This document shows, piece by piece, positions 1 through 8,000 of a DNA stretch of 11,226 bases. The notes below the pieces were generated by a model. It made no database searches. It was not told the DNA's origin and was given only the letters and a program-made list of their open reading frames with translations. Source of the stretch: Acidobacteriota bacterium (GTDB lineage Bacteria > Acidobacteriota > UBA4820 > DSQY01); assembly GCA_021814355.1 (NCBI GenBank), contig JAKAIJ010000071.1:1-11226 (forward strand), given 5' to 3'. The position numbers and the translations under genes were made by a program. How positions within the stretch are numbered: the stretch's first letter is position 1; every line of letters starts with the position of its first letter.

Positions 1-191
1 TCGATCGCGGTCTTGACCTCGGCCGGAGCGGCGGCCGCGGCCCCGGTAGAGGGAGCGCCCGTCGCGGTGGGGGCCGGGGAAGCCTTGTCCGCGGGGGCTC
101 CGCCTCCGCAGGCGACGAAGAGTGCCGCGAGAAGGAGACCGAGAGAGCGCATCAACAGAATCTTCGGGACCGTCGCACCGTTCGTTCGCAC
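1..191 (-). CDS. Putative lipoprotein, N-terminal fragment (runs off left edge)
   Basis: Reading leftwards from position 191, 63 complete codons are visible before the window ends. The peptide has a hydrophobic stretch (LGLLLAALFVA) followed by CGGG, a lipoprotein signal peptide with a lipobox-like FVAC. After the cysteine comes a low-complexity Ala/Pro/Thr/Gly linker of about 25 residues, typical of the flexible tether of membrane-anchored lipoproteins, and then AEVKTAI at the edge, where a folded domain may begin. A GTG start at 191 is chosen because GGAGGA (199-204) lies 7 nt upstream and puts the cysteine at residue 28. An in-frame ATG at 150-152 would put it at residue 15 but has no clear Shine-Dalgarno sequence. 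The gene is divergent from the cytochrome operon. Its function cannot be told from this fragment; a separate transcription unit seems likely. Confidence 0.7.
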   Translation of the reverse strand, partial: MRTNGATVPKILLMRSLGLLLAALFVACGGGAPADKASPAPTATGAPSTGAAAAAPAEVKTAI

Positions 192-198
192 CGTGGGG

Positions 199-204
199 TC
201 CTCC
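199..204 (-). promoter_or_regulatory. Shine-Dalgarno sequence deciding the GTG start of the lipoprotein
   Basis: On the minus strand this reads GGAGGA within GAGGGAGGA, 7 nt upstream of GTG at 189-191. The downstream in-frame ATG at 150-152 is preceded only by a weak GAAG. This favours the GTG start, which extends the signal peptide by 13 residues. Confidence 0.5.
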
Positions 205-221
205 CTCGCAAATAGACCTTA

Positions 222-251
222 ACTATAAGAGGCAGAGGGCCGCTCCCACAA
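222..251 (-). promoter_or_regulatory. Candidate sigma70 promoter for the divergent lipoprotein gene
   Basis: On the minus strand, TTGTGG (246-251) and TATAGT (222-227) are separated by 18 nt. The -10 box matches TATAAT at five of six positions and the -35 box keeps TTG. It sits about 30 nt upstream of the GTG start, leaving a short leader with a good ribosome binding site. The assignment rests on the consensus match and location only. Confidence 0.45.
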
Positions 252-598
252 GGTTCCGGGCGCTCCCCGCCGCAGGGTAGGGGATTCAGCGCAAGTATGG
301 GGCATATCCCCCAAGCCCCTGCGGGCATGCGGTCCTCTGGACGCCGGTTCTGCGGGTCCGCCCTCGACTTCTTCGGAGAACAGCACGGAGGATTCCCGCA
401 CCAAGGGCCGGCTGGATCAGGATCTTATGGCGCCCCCCATTCATCCCGCAAAGACCGCTCGCGACCGGCATGGGCGAAACCCCCACTCTAAATCGACGTG
501 AAATAAGTGTGAACCAAGGTGTCGAACATGCGAAACTCTCATATGAACTGCCACGAAGATCAGGAAGGCCAAGCTGAGGACTAATTTGCAGAAAACGC

Positions 599-628
599 TT
601 GACAAGACCGCTATTCTTGCCGTATATT
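599..628 (+). promoter_or_regulatory. Strong sigma70-type promoter candidate for the cytochrome operon
   Basis: A perfect -35 box TTGACA (599-604) is followed after 18 nt by TATATT (623-628), five of six to TATAAT. The DNA just upstream (CTAATTTGCAGAAAAC) is A/T-rich and could act as an UP-like element. Transcription would begin near 635, giving a leader of about 230 nt before the first operon gene at 867. It is the best promoter match I see in the region for the plus-strand genes. Confidence 0.6.
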
Positions 629-727
629 CCGAGGAGAAGCGATAGCGACGCCACCTCGGTATACGGTTTCGGCGGCATTCCCCCGAATGGGTCCTCTGAG
701 CCATATACCCCACCGTGGCATGGGAGC

Positions 728-745
728 AACAAGAATGTTCTTGTT
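728..745. promoter_or_regulatory. 18-bp perfect palindrome, candidate operator
   Basis: AACAAGAA (728-735), TG, TTCTTGTT (738-745) is a perfect inverted repeat with 8-bp arms. As RNA it could form only a weak A/U-rich stem with a 4-nt loop, so a dimeric regulator site in DNA is the likelier reading. It lies about 100 nt downstream of the 599-628 promoter. It also overlaps the -35 half of a much weaker promoter-like pair, TTGTTT (741-746) and TAGATT (764-769) with a 17-nt spacer. The regulator is unknown. Confidence 0.4.
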
Positions 746-856
746 TATTCTCCTTGACCCCCATAGATTGATATGCGGACGGGAGGGGACACCCTGCCGA
801 CCATCGAGCCCCGCGGGAGGCGCGATACGCGTGAGAGCCCCCGGGCGCTCCCGGCT

Positions 857-860
857 GGAG
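857..860 (+). promoter_or_regulatory. Shine-Dalgarno sequence for the NHL-protein start at 867
   Basis: GGAG lies 6 nt before ATG 867-869. A second in-frame ATG at 879-881 has GAGGGA (869-874) only 4 nt upstream. Either start gives a normal signal peptide; 867 has the better spacing. The frame stays open upstream to an ATG at 687, but that codon has no ribosome binding site and would bury the signal peptide. Confidence 0.5.
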
Positions 861-866
861 CCGCGG

Positions 867-3800
867 ATGAGGGACGCGATGAGGCGTTTTCGGACGGAAT
901 GGGCGGTGCCGCTTGTGGCGGCGGCGCTCGCGGTGGCGTCGGCGACGGCCTTCGCGGGCGAGTGCGGGATGGGCAACCAGTGTCCGGTCCTGGACGGCTT
1001 CCAGGCCAACCCCGGGGTATTCGGCGTGGGACAGACGGGCCAGCTCGTCGCCCAGGCCCACGATCCGGACGGCGTGCTGACGCGGTACGACTTCTCCGCG
1101 GCGGCGGGCGCCTTCCCCAACGGGACCGCCCAGCAGAGCGTGGCCACCGCGGCCACGACGGCCTCCATCGCCTGGACGGCTCCCTCCACGCCGGGGACCT
1201 ATGCGGTGACCGTGAGGGTCTACGACAACGGCGGCTTCATGGGGGTACCCTCCTCGGGGTCGGTGAGCACGGCCACGCTCCAGGTCGTGGTGCAGGTGAC
1301 CAACAGCGCCCCGGTGATCACCTCCCTTACGGCGGCCGCTCCCTCGGTCTTCATCGGCCAGTCCACCGACCTCGCCGCCACGGTCACCGACCCCGACGGC
1401 GACCCGGTCACCCTCGCCTGGAGCGCCAGCGGCGGTACCGTCGCCCCCAACGCAGACCCTTACACCGCCCTCTTCACGGCGGCCCCCGTCCCCGGGATGG
1501 CGCTCGTCACGCTCACCGCCACCGACAGCAAGGGGGCGGCCACCTCCCGCGCCCTCTCGCTCGCCGTGGTGGACGTCCTGCCCGAGCACTCCTTCGGGGG
1601 CTTCTTGGCCCCCGCCTCGGCTGACGCGGACAGCTACGGCGTGCTCTATGTCGTGGATTCGCCCTCGGGCACCCTCTCCGCGCTGAACCTCTCCGACGGC
1701 GGCCGCCTGAAGAGCTTCGCCGGCCAGGGCCTCCGGGCCGTGGCGGTGGACTGGGCCGACCGCCTCGTCGTGGGGGGCGCCGCCGGCGCCGAGGTCTGGG
1801 ACCGCGCCGGAAGGGCCCTCTTTGCGCTCCGGCCGCTCGGCCCGCCCGGGCCCGTCCAGGCCGTGGCCGTGGACCGGACCGCGCGCCGCTACTACACGCT
1901 GGACGCCGCCGCAGGGGCGATCTCCGCCTTCGCCGCGGACGGCGCACTCCTGCTGAGCTTCGGCGCCAACGGCGACGGCCCGGGCCAGTTCCGCGGGGCC
2001 GCGGGGCTGGCGGTCCTCGCCACGGGCGAGGTGGCGGTGTCCGACGCGGGGCACGGCGCGCTCCAGATATTTGACGGCAACGGCAACTTCCTCCGGACCC
2101 TCGGCGCCCGCGGCGCGGGCGCGGGCCAGTTCACCCAGCTCCAGGGGGTGGCGGCGGACCCGGACGGCCTGCTCTACGCGGCCGACCCCTTCCAGAGCCG
2201 AGTCCAGGTCTTCAACCCGGACGGCAGCTTCCGCGAGGCCATCGGAAACTACGGCGACGCGCCGGGGCGGCTCAAGACGCCGCTGGGCGTGGCCTACCTC
2301 GCCGGCCTGCGCCGCCTGGTCGTCTGCTCTGCGAACGGTCCCCGGGTGGAGGTCTACACGGCGCAGGGCGCGCCGCCCCCGCCGCAGGGGCTGCCTCCGT
2401 CGGCGCCCGTCCAGGTGGCCCCGGCCCCGGCGGCCCAGTTCCTCCTGGGCGCCCCCGTGGTGCTGGACGTCGCCAATGGATCCTCTCCCCAGTACCACCC
2501 GCTCACGTACGCCTTCGAGGTCTCCCGGTCCGTGCCGGGCGGGGGATATCAGGTCATCCAGCTCTTCAGCGTGCCCGAAGGGGCGGGCGAGACCATCGTG
2601 GACGCGGCGGCCGCCGTTCCGAACTACGGAGACTACGTCTGGCGCTGCCGCGCCGAGGACGGCCCCCTGGTCTCCGGCTGGACCCCCTACCGGGCCTTCA
2701 GCGTCACGAAGACCGCGATGAACCACCTCCCCACGATTCCGGCGGCGCTGCTGCCCTCCTCCGACGGCACCGCCGCCCTCGCGCCCATCCTCACCGCGTC
2801 CAACGCCACCGACGCCGACATGGACCGGCTGAGCTACCAGTTCGAGGTGGGGCTCGACGCGGCCGGCGGCTTCCTCTCCCTCGCCACTTCGCCCGAGGTG
2901 GCCGAGGGCGCGGCGGGCCAGACCGCCTGGACCGTGCCCGCCGGGGTGCTGGCGCCCAGCGAGCACGCGCTCTGGCGCGTCCGGGCCTTCGACGGGAAGG
3001 GCTACGGTCCCTGGACGCCCTACGCCTCCTTCTGGACCCCCGCCTTCACCCTCCCGGAGCGCGGCGAGTACGGCAACCTGCCCTCGGGGGACACCCTCCG
3101 CCCCGCCGAGGTGCGCTACGAGCTGCCCCCGGCGTCGGGGGACGTGACGCTCTACTTCGACGTCTACAACGCCGCGCTCTCCGGCGACCTCTCGGTGGTG
3201 GTGAACGGCCGCTACACCCACGCCGTGGCGGGACAGGCGGCGAACGACTGGTCGGCCACCACGGCCCTCCAGATTCCCGCGGGGGAGCTCAACGCGGGGG
3301 CGGAGACCCTCGTCGCGTTCGTCCCCGCCGCGGGCCTCGGTTCCTACGGCGTCCGCCGCGTCTCCCTCCGGCCTCCGCCGGTCCCCGACCTTCGCGTGGT
3401 GGCCTACAACACCGTGGTGGACGTGACCTGGACGCCCTGGACCGGCGATCCCGACGTGGCGGCGAGCCTCCACCTCTACCGCGCGTTCTCGCCCGACGGT
3501 CCGTTCCAAAGCTGGGGCTTCTACCCGACCGGCTCCAGCCTGGTGCGGGACATGGGCCTGCTGAACGACACGAACTATTACTACCGGGCGACGTTCGTGG
3601 ACGCCCGCGGCAAGGAGTGGCTCCCCTCCCCGTCCGTCCTGGGCCGGCCGAGCGCGGCCTCCGGCGGAACCCCCGTCACCGACCTCAAGGTGGCCCGCTC
3701 GGGGAGCGACCTGATCCTGACCTGGAGCCGCGTCACCTCCAGTTCGCCGGTGGACTTCTACGAGGTGAGCACCGGCAACCTGGGCGTCTTCCCCGTGGCG

Positions 3801-3941
3801 AACTTCTACTCTGGAACGCTGTTGGGCGTGATCAGCCAAACCTACGGCGGCAGCTTCGTCGTTCCCGGCGGAGCGGCCACGGCGACGCAGGACTGGTACA
3901 CCGTCGTCCCGGTCTTCCTGGACGGCACGAGGACGCCATGA
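867..3941 (+). CDS. Secreted multidomain protein: PKD/Ig-like, NHL beta-propeller and Fn3-like domains
   Basis: A 1024-aa exported protein without CxxCH heme motifs. Residues 1-30 form a Sec signal peptide (arginines, then a hydrophobic Ala/Leu/Val core, cleavage likely at AFA|GE). The mature N-terminus has a close cysteine pair, C33 and C39. Approximate domains: two PKD/Ig-like sandwiches at 40-142 and 146-235 (the second with NSAPVIT and a TDPDGDPVTLAW motif), an NHL beta-propeller at 240-495, two Fn3-like modules at 509-610 and 618-727, a beta-sandwich at 728-834 and two more Fn3-like modules at 835-930 and 933-1024. The propeller shows repeated G-x-G-x-GQF, GVAADPDGLLYAAD and RVQVF signatures. 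NHL propellers bind proteins or ligands, and secreted ones are often encoded beside extracellular cytochromes in metal-reducing Deltaproteobacteria. A scaffold or partner for the downstream cytochromes is inferred. Its TGA overlaps the next ATG, so the two are probably translationally coupled. The start could be 879 instead. Confidence 0.85.
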   Translation: MRDAMRRFRTEWAVPLVAAALAVASATAFAGECGMGNQCPVLDGFQANPGVFGVGQTGQLVAQAHDPDGVLTRYDFSAAAGAFPNGTAQQSVATAATTASIAWTAPSTPGTYAVTVRVYDNGGFMGVPSSGSVSTATLQVVVQVTNSAPVITSLTAAAPSVFIGQSTDLAATVTDPDGDPVTLAWSASGGTVAPNADPYTALFTAAPVPGMALVTLTATDSKGAATSRALSLAVVDVLPEHSFGGFLAPASADADSYGVLYVVDSPSGTLSALNLSDGGRLKSFAGQGLRAVAVDWADRLVVGGAAGAEVWDRAGRALFALRPLGPPGPVQAVAVDRTARRYYTLDAAAGAISAFAADGALLLSFGANGDGPGQFRGAAGLAVLATGEVAVSDAGHGALQIFDGNGNFLRTLGARGAGAGQFTQLQGVAADPDGLLYAADPFQSRVQVFNPDGSFREAIGNYGDAPGRLKTPLGVAYLAGLRRLVVCSANGPRVEVYTAQGAPPPPQGLPPSAPVQVAPAPAAQFLLGAPVVLDVANGSSPQYHPLTYAFEVSRSVPGGGYQVIQLFSVPEGAGETIVDAAAAVPNYGDYVWRCRAEDGPLVSGWTPYRAFSVTKTAMNHLPTIPAALLPSSDGTAALAPILTASNATDADMDRLSYQFEVGLDAAGGFLSLATSPEVAEGAAGQTAWTVPAGVLAPSEHALWRVRAFDGKGYGPWTPYASFWTPAFTLPERGEYGNLPSGDTLRPAEVRYELPPASGDVTLYFDVYNAALSGDLSVVVNGRYTHAVAGQAANDWSATTALQIPAGELNAGAETLVAFVPAAGLGSYGVRRVSLRPPPVPDLRVVAYNTVVDVTWTPWTGDPDVAASLHLYRAFSPDGPFQSWGFYPTGSSLVRDMGLLNDTNYYYRATFVDARGKEWLPSPSVLGRPSAASGGTPVTDLKVARSGSDLILTWSRVTSSSPVDFYEVSTGNLGVFPVANFYSGTLLGVISQTYGGSFVVPGGAATATQDWYTVVPVFLDGTRTP

Positions 3942-4987
3942 GAACCCGGAGCCTGCTCAGCACTTCGTCGGCCCTGGCCCTGTTGCTCGCGGCGGCGGTG
4001 GCGCCGCGCGCCTCCCACCCGCCCCACTGGCTCAGCCAGGCGACCACCACGGACTGCAGCTCCTGCCACATCCCCCACAACGCCCTGGGCGGCGATCTCA
4101 ACACGGCGGCCAACAACGTGAACCTCTGCCAGTCCTGCCACAACGCCGCCGGGAGTGCCTCCGCGATGCCCCTCAATAACAGCGACATCGCCAGCCCCTC
4201 CTTCCTCGAGATGGGGACCAGCCACGCCTTCGGCGTGAACCCCGTCAACGCGGCCTTCGGGGCGGCGTCTCCCGCCGCCGCGCCCATGTCCAGCCGCCTC
4301 CTGGGGGGGAGAGTGGTCTGTTCCACCTGCCACGACCAGCACGCCGCCAACAGCGCCGACGGGGGCACCCCCCACATCAGCGCGCCCAAGAAGACCACCG
4401 CCTTCACGAGCCCGCTCATCACCTCGAGCGGGACCTACTCCGGAGCCATCGGCGTCTGGTACCTGGTGGAGATTTCCACCGGCGGCGCGGTGGGGACGGC
4501 GCGGTTCCGCTACTCGAAGGACAACGGCGCCACCTGGTTCGCGAGCAACCTCCTCACGGCCGCGTCAGTGGCCCTGGACAGCGGCGTCAGCGTGGGCTTC
4601 CCCGCGGGGACCTACGTGGTGAACGAGCGCTACGAGTTCTACGGCTCCTGGCCCTTTTTGCGCGTCGCCCTGGACTCGGGGGACAACGCGACGGGCGCCA
4701 AGATGTGCCGCGACTGCCACGGCGCCTGGACGATGGACTACGCGGCCCTCGAAACCTTCTCGGGCGCCTCCCAGGGCCACCCCGTGGGCGCTGTCCTGGG
4801 CGCCAACGGCCGCGGCTATGACCGCGGGGTCCCGCTCGACGGGAACGGCGCGGCCCAGGGCAGCGGCGGCGCCGACGCGAACCGCACGAACGACCTCACG
4901 CTGGACGCTACCAACCGCATCCAGTGCTACAGCTGCCACGGCGTGCACTTCGCCGACAGCAACACCACCACGCAGGACGGGCCGTGA
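3938..4987 (+). CDS. Exported pentaheme c-type cytochrome with a beta-domain insert
   Basis: A 349-aa protein beginning with a Sec signal peptide (MRTRSLL, then an Ala/Leu-rich core; cleavage near residues 22-26). Five CxxCH heme-binding motifs lie at residues 40-44 (CSSCH), 64-68 (CQSCH), 128-132 (CSTCH), 257-261 (CRDCH) and 330-334 (CYSCH). Eight other histidines (27, 30, 47, 96, 135, 146, 281, 337) are enough for bis-histidine ligation of all five hemes. The CSSCHIPHN and CYSCHGVH contexts are typical of extracellular-electron-transfer cytochromes. Residues 154-240 form a heme-free insert of the SGTYSGA...RYSKDNGATW...FPAGTYVVNERYEF type, like a beta-domain seen in phage structural proteins and some multiheme cytochromes. 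The ATG overlaps the upstream stop (ATGA), with GAGGA 4 nt before it. The next gene follows after 26 nt. A periplasmic or extracellular electron carrier is likely; the redox partner is not visible. Confidence 0.9.
   Translation: MRTRSLLSTSSALALLLAAAVAPRASHPPHWLSQATTTDCSSCHIPHNALGGDLNTAANNVNLCQSCHNAAGSASAMPLNNSDIASPSFLEMGTSHAFGVNPVNAAFGAASPAAAPMSSRLLGGRVVCSTCHDQHAANSADGGTPHISAPKKTTAFTSPLITSSGTYSGAIGVWYLVEISTGGAVGTARFRYSKDNGATWFASNLLTAASVALDSGVSVGFPAGTYVVNERYEFYGSWPFLRVALDSGDNATGAKMCRDCHGAWTMDYAALETFSGASQGHPVGAVLGANGRGYDRGVPLDGNGAAQGSGGADANRTNDLTLDATNRIQCYSCHGVHFADSNTTTQDGP
4397..4657 (+). other. Phage-tail-like beta-domain inserted between hemes 3 and 4 of the pentaheme cytochrome
   Basis: This codes for residues 154-240 of the cytochrome. 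It has no cysteine or histidine and alternates Gly/Ser/Thr turns with beta-strand-like stretches. The pattern (SGTYSGA, VEISTGGAVGTARFRYSKD, GVSVGFPAGTYVVNERYEF) resembles a small beta-domain I associate with phage and surface proteins. It probably acts as a spacer or binding module. The name is from pattern memory, not a database match. Confidence 0.5.
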
Positions 4988-5013
4988 CCGCGCGGGCGAG
5001 AGGGGAGAGGACG

Positions 5014-8000
5014 ATGTGGCGCAAGGCACTACCGGTCGCGTTCCTGTTCGGGGCCGCCCTCCTGGCCGCCCCGCTGCCCGCCGCAGCCCAGGTGGCCCAG
5101 TTGAACGCGTGGGCCAACGTCCACAGCTCCGCTCCCGCCAACATCAGCGGCACGGTGACGAGCGCCGCCTTCACGGTCTCCGCCGGAACCCAGAGGATTC
5201 TCGTGGTCGCGGCCGTCATGGAGCTGTCGGCGAACGCCACGATGACGACGCTGTCCGCCACATACGGGGGCGTCGCCATGACCCCCATCGGCACCACGGC
5301 CGCCCTCAGCGGGCGGGAGCACGCGGCGGCGTGGTACCTCTTGAACGCGCAGATTCCCGGAGGGGCGCAGACCGCGGCGGTGACGTACACGGCGAGCACG
5401 GGCACGGTGACGGGAATCCACATTGATTGGTCCTCCTTCACGGGCGTGGACCAGACGACGCCCATCAACGGCTCCAGCGCCAACCTCAGCGCCGCGGCCA
5501 ACGTCACCTTCGGGGCCGTCGTGAACTACGTGCTGAACGGGCTGACCTTCTACGCCGCGGGCAACGGCGGCACCCCCGCGACGGAGACGCCGCCGGCGGG
5601 CTTCACGCAGCGGCTCACGACCACGACGAGCGCCCACACGAGCTTCACGGCCGATTCGGGCCTCCACGCCGCCGCCGGAAGCTACGCCGCCGGGACTACC
5701 ATCACCTTCGGCGGGACGACCTCCGCTCGGTCCGCGGTCGTGGTGGGTTCGCTGCGGCCGGGCCCGACCACCACCACCACGCTGGGCAACGGCGCGGCGG
5801 GGACGAACGCCACGGTGTGCCCCGGCGCGGCCGGCCAGAAGCTGGACGGGTTCTCCTTCGTCAACAGCGCGGGGACGAACCCCGTCACGGCGCTCACCGT
5901 CACGACGACGGGCTTCGCCGCCCTCGCCAGCCTTCAGATCTGGGACGAGGCGGGGACCACGCAGTACTTCACCACGGTGAACAACCCCGGCTCCAACACC
6001 TGGAACTTCAGCGGAGGGACCAGCATCCCGGTGAACACCACCGTGGCCAACTTCAAGGTCCTGGCCACCTACCAGGGGCAGGCCACCGCCCCGGCGGGCA
6101 ACACCGCCACGACGGCGTTCGTCTCGGCCTTCACCACCGTGAACGGCACGGCGGGAACCGACGCCGCCGACACCACCCTCACCCTCGACAACGCCCCGCC
6201 GGCGGCTCCCACCGCGCCCACCTGCACGGGTTTCAGCGCGAGCCAGATCAACCTGACCTGGACCAACCCCGGCGCCGACTTCGCCGGGGCGCTGGTGGTG
6301 CGCGGCCCCGCGGGCGGCGCGGCCCCGACTTTCGTGCCGGCGGAGGGGACCGTCTACGCCGTGGGCGCCCAGGGCGCGGACTACATCGTGGCCGTGGGCA
6401 ACGTGGCGTCGGCCTCGGACACGGGGCTGGCCTCCGGGACGACTTACGCCTACCGCATCTACGCCTACGACGCCTGCGCCAACTATTCCACCGCGCTGGC
6501 CACAAGCTGCGCGACCGCGGCCCTTCCGGGAACCACGACCCAGGCGCCGTCCGCCACGGTGAACTCCTGCACCCAGATCACCGTGAGCGCCCCCTTCTCG
6601 GGCGACGCGAACGCCAACGGCAACACCACCTTCGAGCGCGGCCCCTCGGCCACCGGTCCCTGGACGGCGGTCTGCAGCGCGGCGGTCGGCGCCAGCCCAC
6701 GGAGCTGCGTGGCGTCGGGGCTCACCCAGACGACCGCCTATTACTTCCGCGTGACCTTCGCGGACGCCGACGGCGTCACTGGCACCAACCCGCAGGTCAT
6801 CGGCCCCTTCACGACCCTCGACTGCCGCGTGGCTCCCGACGTTCCCACGGCCACGGTGAACAGCTGCACCCAGATCGTGATCTCCGCGCCCTACGGGGGA
6901 GACACCAACGCCAACAGCACCACCACCTTCAGCCGCGGCCCCTCGGCGACGGGCCCCTGGACGGCGGTCTGCTCGGGCGTGGCCGGTGCCTCGCCGCGGG
7001 CCTGCACGGACAACGGCGTCACCGCGTCCACCAGCTACTACTACCAGGTGACCTTCGCGGACGCCGATGGCGTCACCGGCACCAACCCACAGGTCATCGG
7101 TCCCTTCACCACCCCGGTCTGCCTCGTGAACCCGACGACGGCCGGCACGGCCGGCGCCGTGGTGAGCGGCTGCCGCGAGATCACGGTAACCGCCCCCTTC
7201 ACGGGCGACGACAACAACAACGGGTCGGTCCTCGTCGAGTACAACACGACGGCCACCTGGCCCGGCACCACGGCCTGCGCGGCCGTGAACGGGCCCTCGC
7301 CTCGGATGTGCTACATCACGGGCCTCGCTCCGGGGACCACCTACTACGTGCGCGTGACCTACGGCGACCCCGACGGCGTCGCGGGGACGGCGGTCCAGCA
7401 GCTTCCGGGGACCTATGCGACCCCGGCGTGCGGGGCCGACCAGGATCCGCCGGTCCTCACCATCCTCGCCCCGGCGGAGAACGCCCTCGTCAGCGGCGCC
7501 GACGTCTTCAAGGTGCAGGTCTACGACCAGGGTGGGCTGGTGGCCGTCAATCCGGTCCAGTGGTCCCTGGACGGCGCGGCGCTGGGCGCCGCCGGGGTGA
7601 GCATCAACGTCAACTACGCCTGCGGGGCGGGGTGCGCCGTCTACGAGATCGCCGTGCCCGCCCAGGCGGCGGGGAGCCACTACATCACCGTGGAGGCCAC
7701 CGACCTGGCCGGCAACCGGGGCCGCGTGAGCTGGGGCTTCCGAGCCAAGGCGGCGGGGGCAGGAACGGGCCGCATCCTGCGCCGCACCGAGGGCTCCGAG
7801 CTCTGTCTCGACTGCCACAACCTCCAGACCCACAACGCCCAGTACACGACCACCAAGTACGGCAACTGGGCGGTGGACTGCCTGACTTGCCACACGCCCC
7901 ACCAGACCACGAACCTCTACCTGGTCCGCCCCTCCATACTGACGCCCAACAGCGGGACCAAGAGCCCCGTCTTCCAGGTGGACGACCGCACGGGCAGGGC

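Larger units (their letters stand above)
192..866. other. Divergent intergenic region, 675 bp, no convincing gene
   Basis: This gap separates the minus-strand lipoprotein from the plus-strand operon. Open frames inside it (for example 286-732 on the minus strand) lack homology-like features and good ribosome binding sites. The part from about 480 to 640 is clearly more A/T-rich than the flanking genes, as expected for a control region. It holds promoters in both directions, a perfect palindrome at 728-745, a GGGG/CCCC mini-hairpin at 299-311 and a loose series of GAAC/GAAA half-sites at 500-548. I saw no tRNA, rRNA, CRISPR or recognisable riboswitch. If the promoter at 599-628 is the right one, the first operon gene has a leader of roughly 230 nt, long enough to hold RNA-level control. 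Confidence 0.6.

Noticed and set aside
13..222. Plus-strand 69-codon open frame at the left edge
   Set aside because: The minus strand of the same stretch encodes a convincing lipoprotein signal peptide and linker with its own ribosome binding site and promoter.
299..311. GGGG-CATAT-CCCC hairpin as a terminator
   Set aside because: The stem is only 4 bp, no T-run follows and no gene ends nearby on either strand.
445..480. GEMM-like (cyclic dinucleotide) riboswitch, suggested by CGCAAAG followed by GGGCGAAAC
   Set aside because: The rest of the conserved core and paired stems cannot be laid out, and it lies upstream of the predicted promoter. An Infernal search with the Rfam GEMM models would settle it.
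286..732. 148-codon minus-strand open frame in the intergenic region
   Set aside because: No ribosome binding site, signal or recognisable motif, and it spans both the palindrome and the strong plus-strand promoter.
256..852. 12-bp direct repeat CCGGGCGCTCCC at 256-267 and 841-852
   Set aside because: A short GC-only word with no extension into flanking bases; likely chance in GC-rich DNA.
687..866. Upstream extension of the NHL protein to ATG 687
   Set aside because: No ribosome binding site at 687, and the 60 extra residues would place the signal peptide internally; the region is better explained as leader.
441..3839. Very long open frame (1132 codons) on the minus strand opposite the NHL protein
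   Set aside because: It has Arg/Gly/His-rich, low-complexity composition and no domain signature or start context. It is what a GC-rich gene gives on its opposite strand, while the plus strand has a signal peptide and clear domains.
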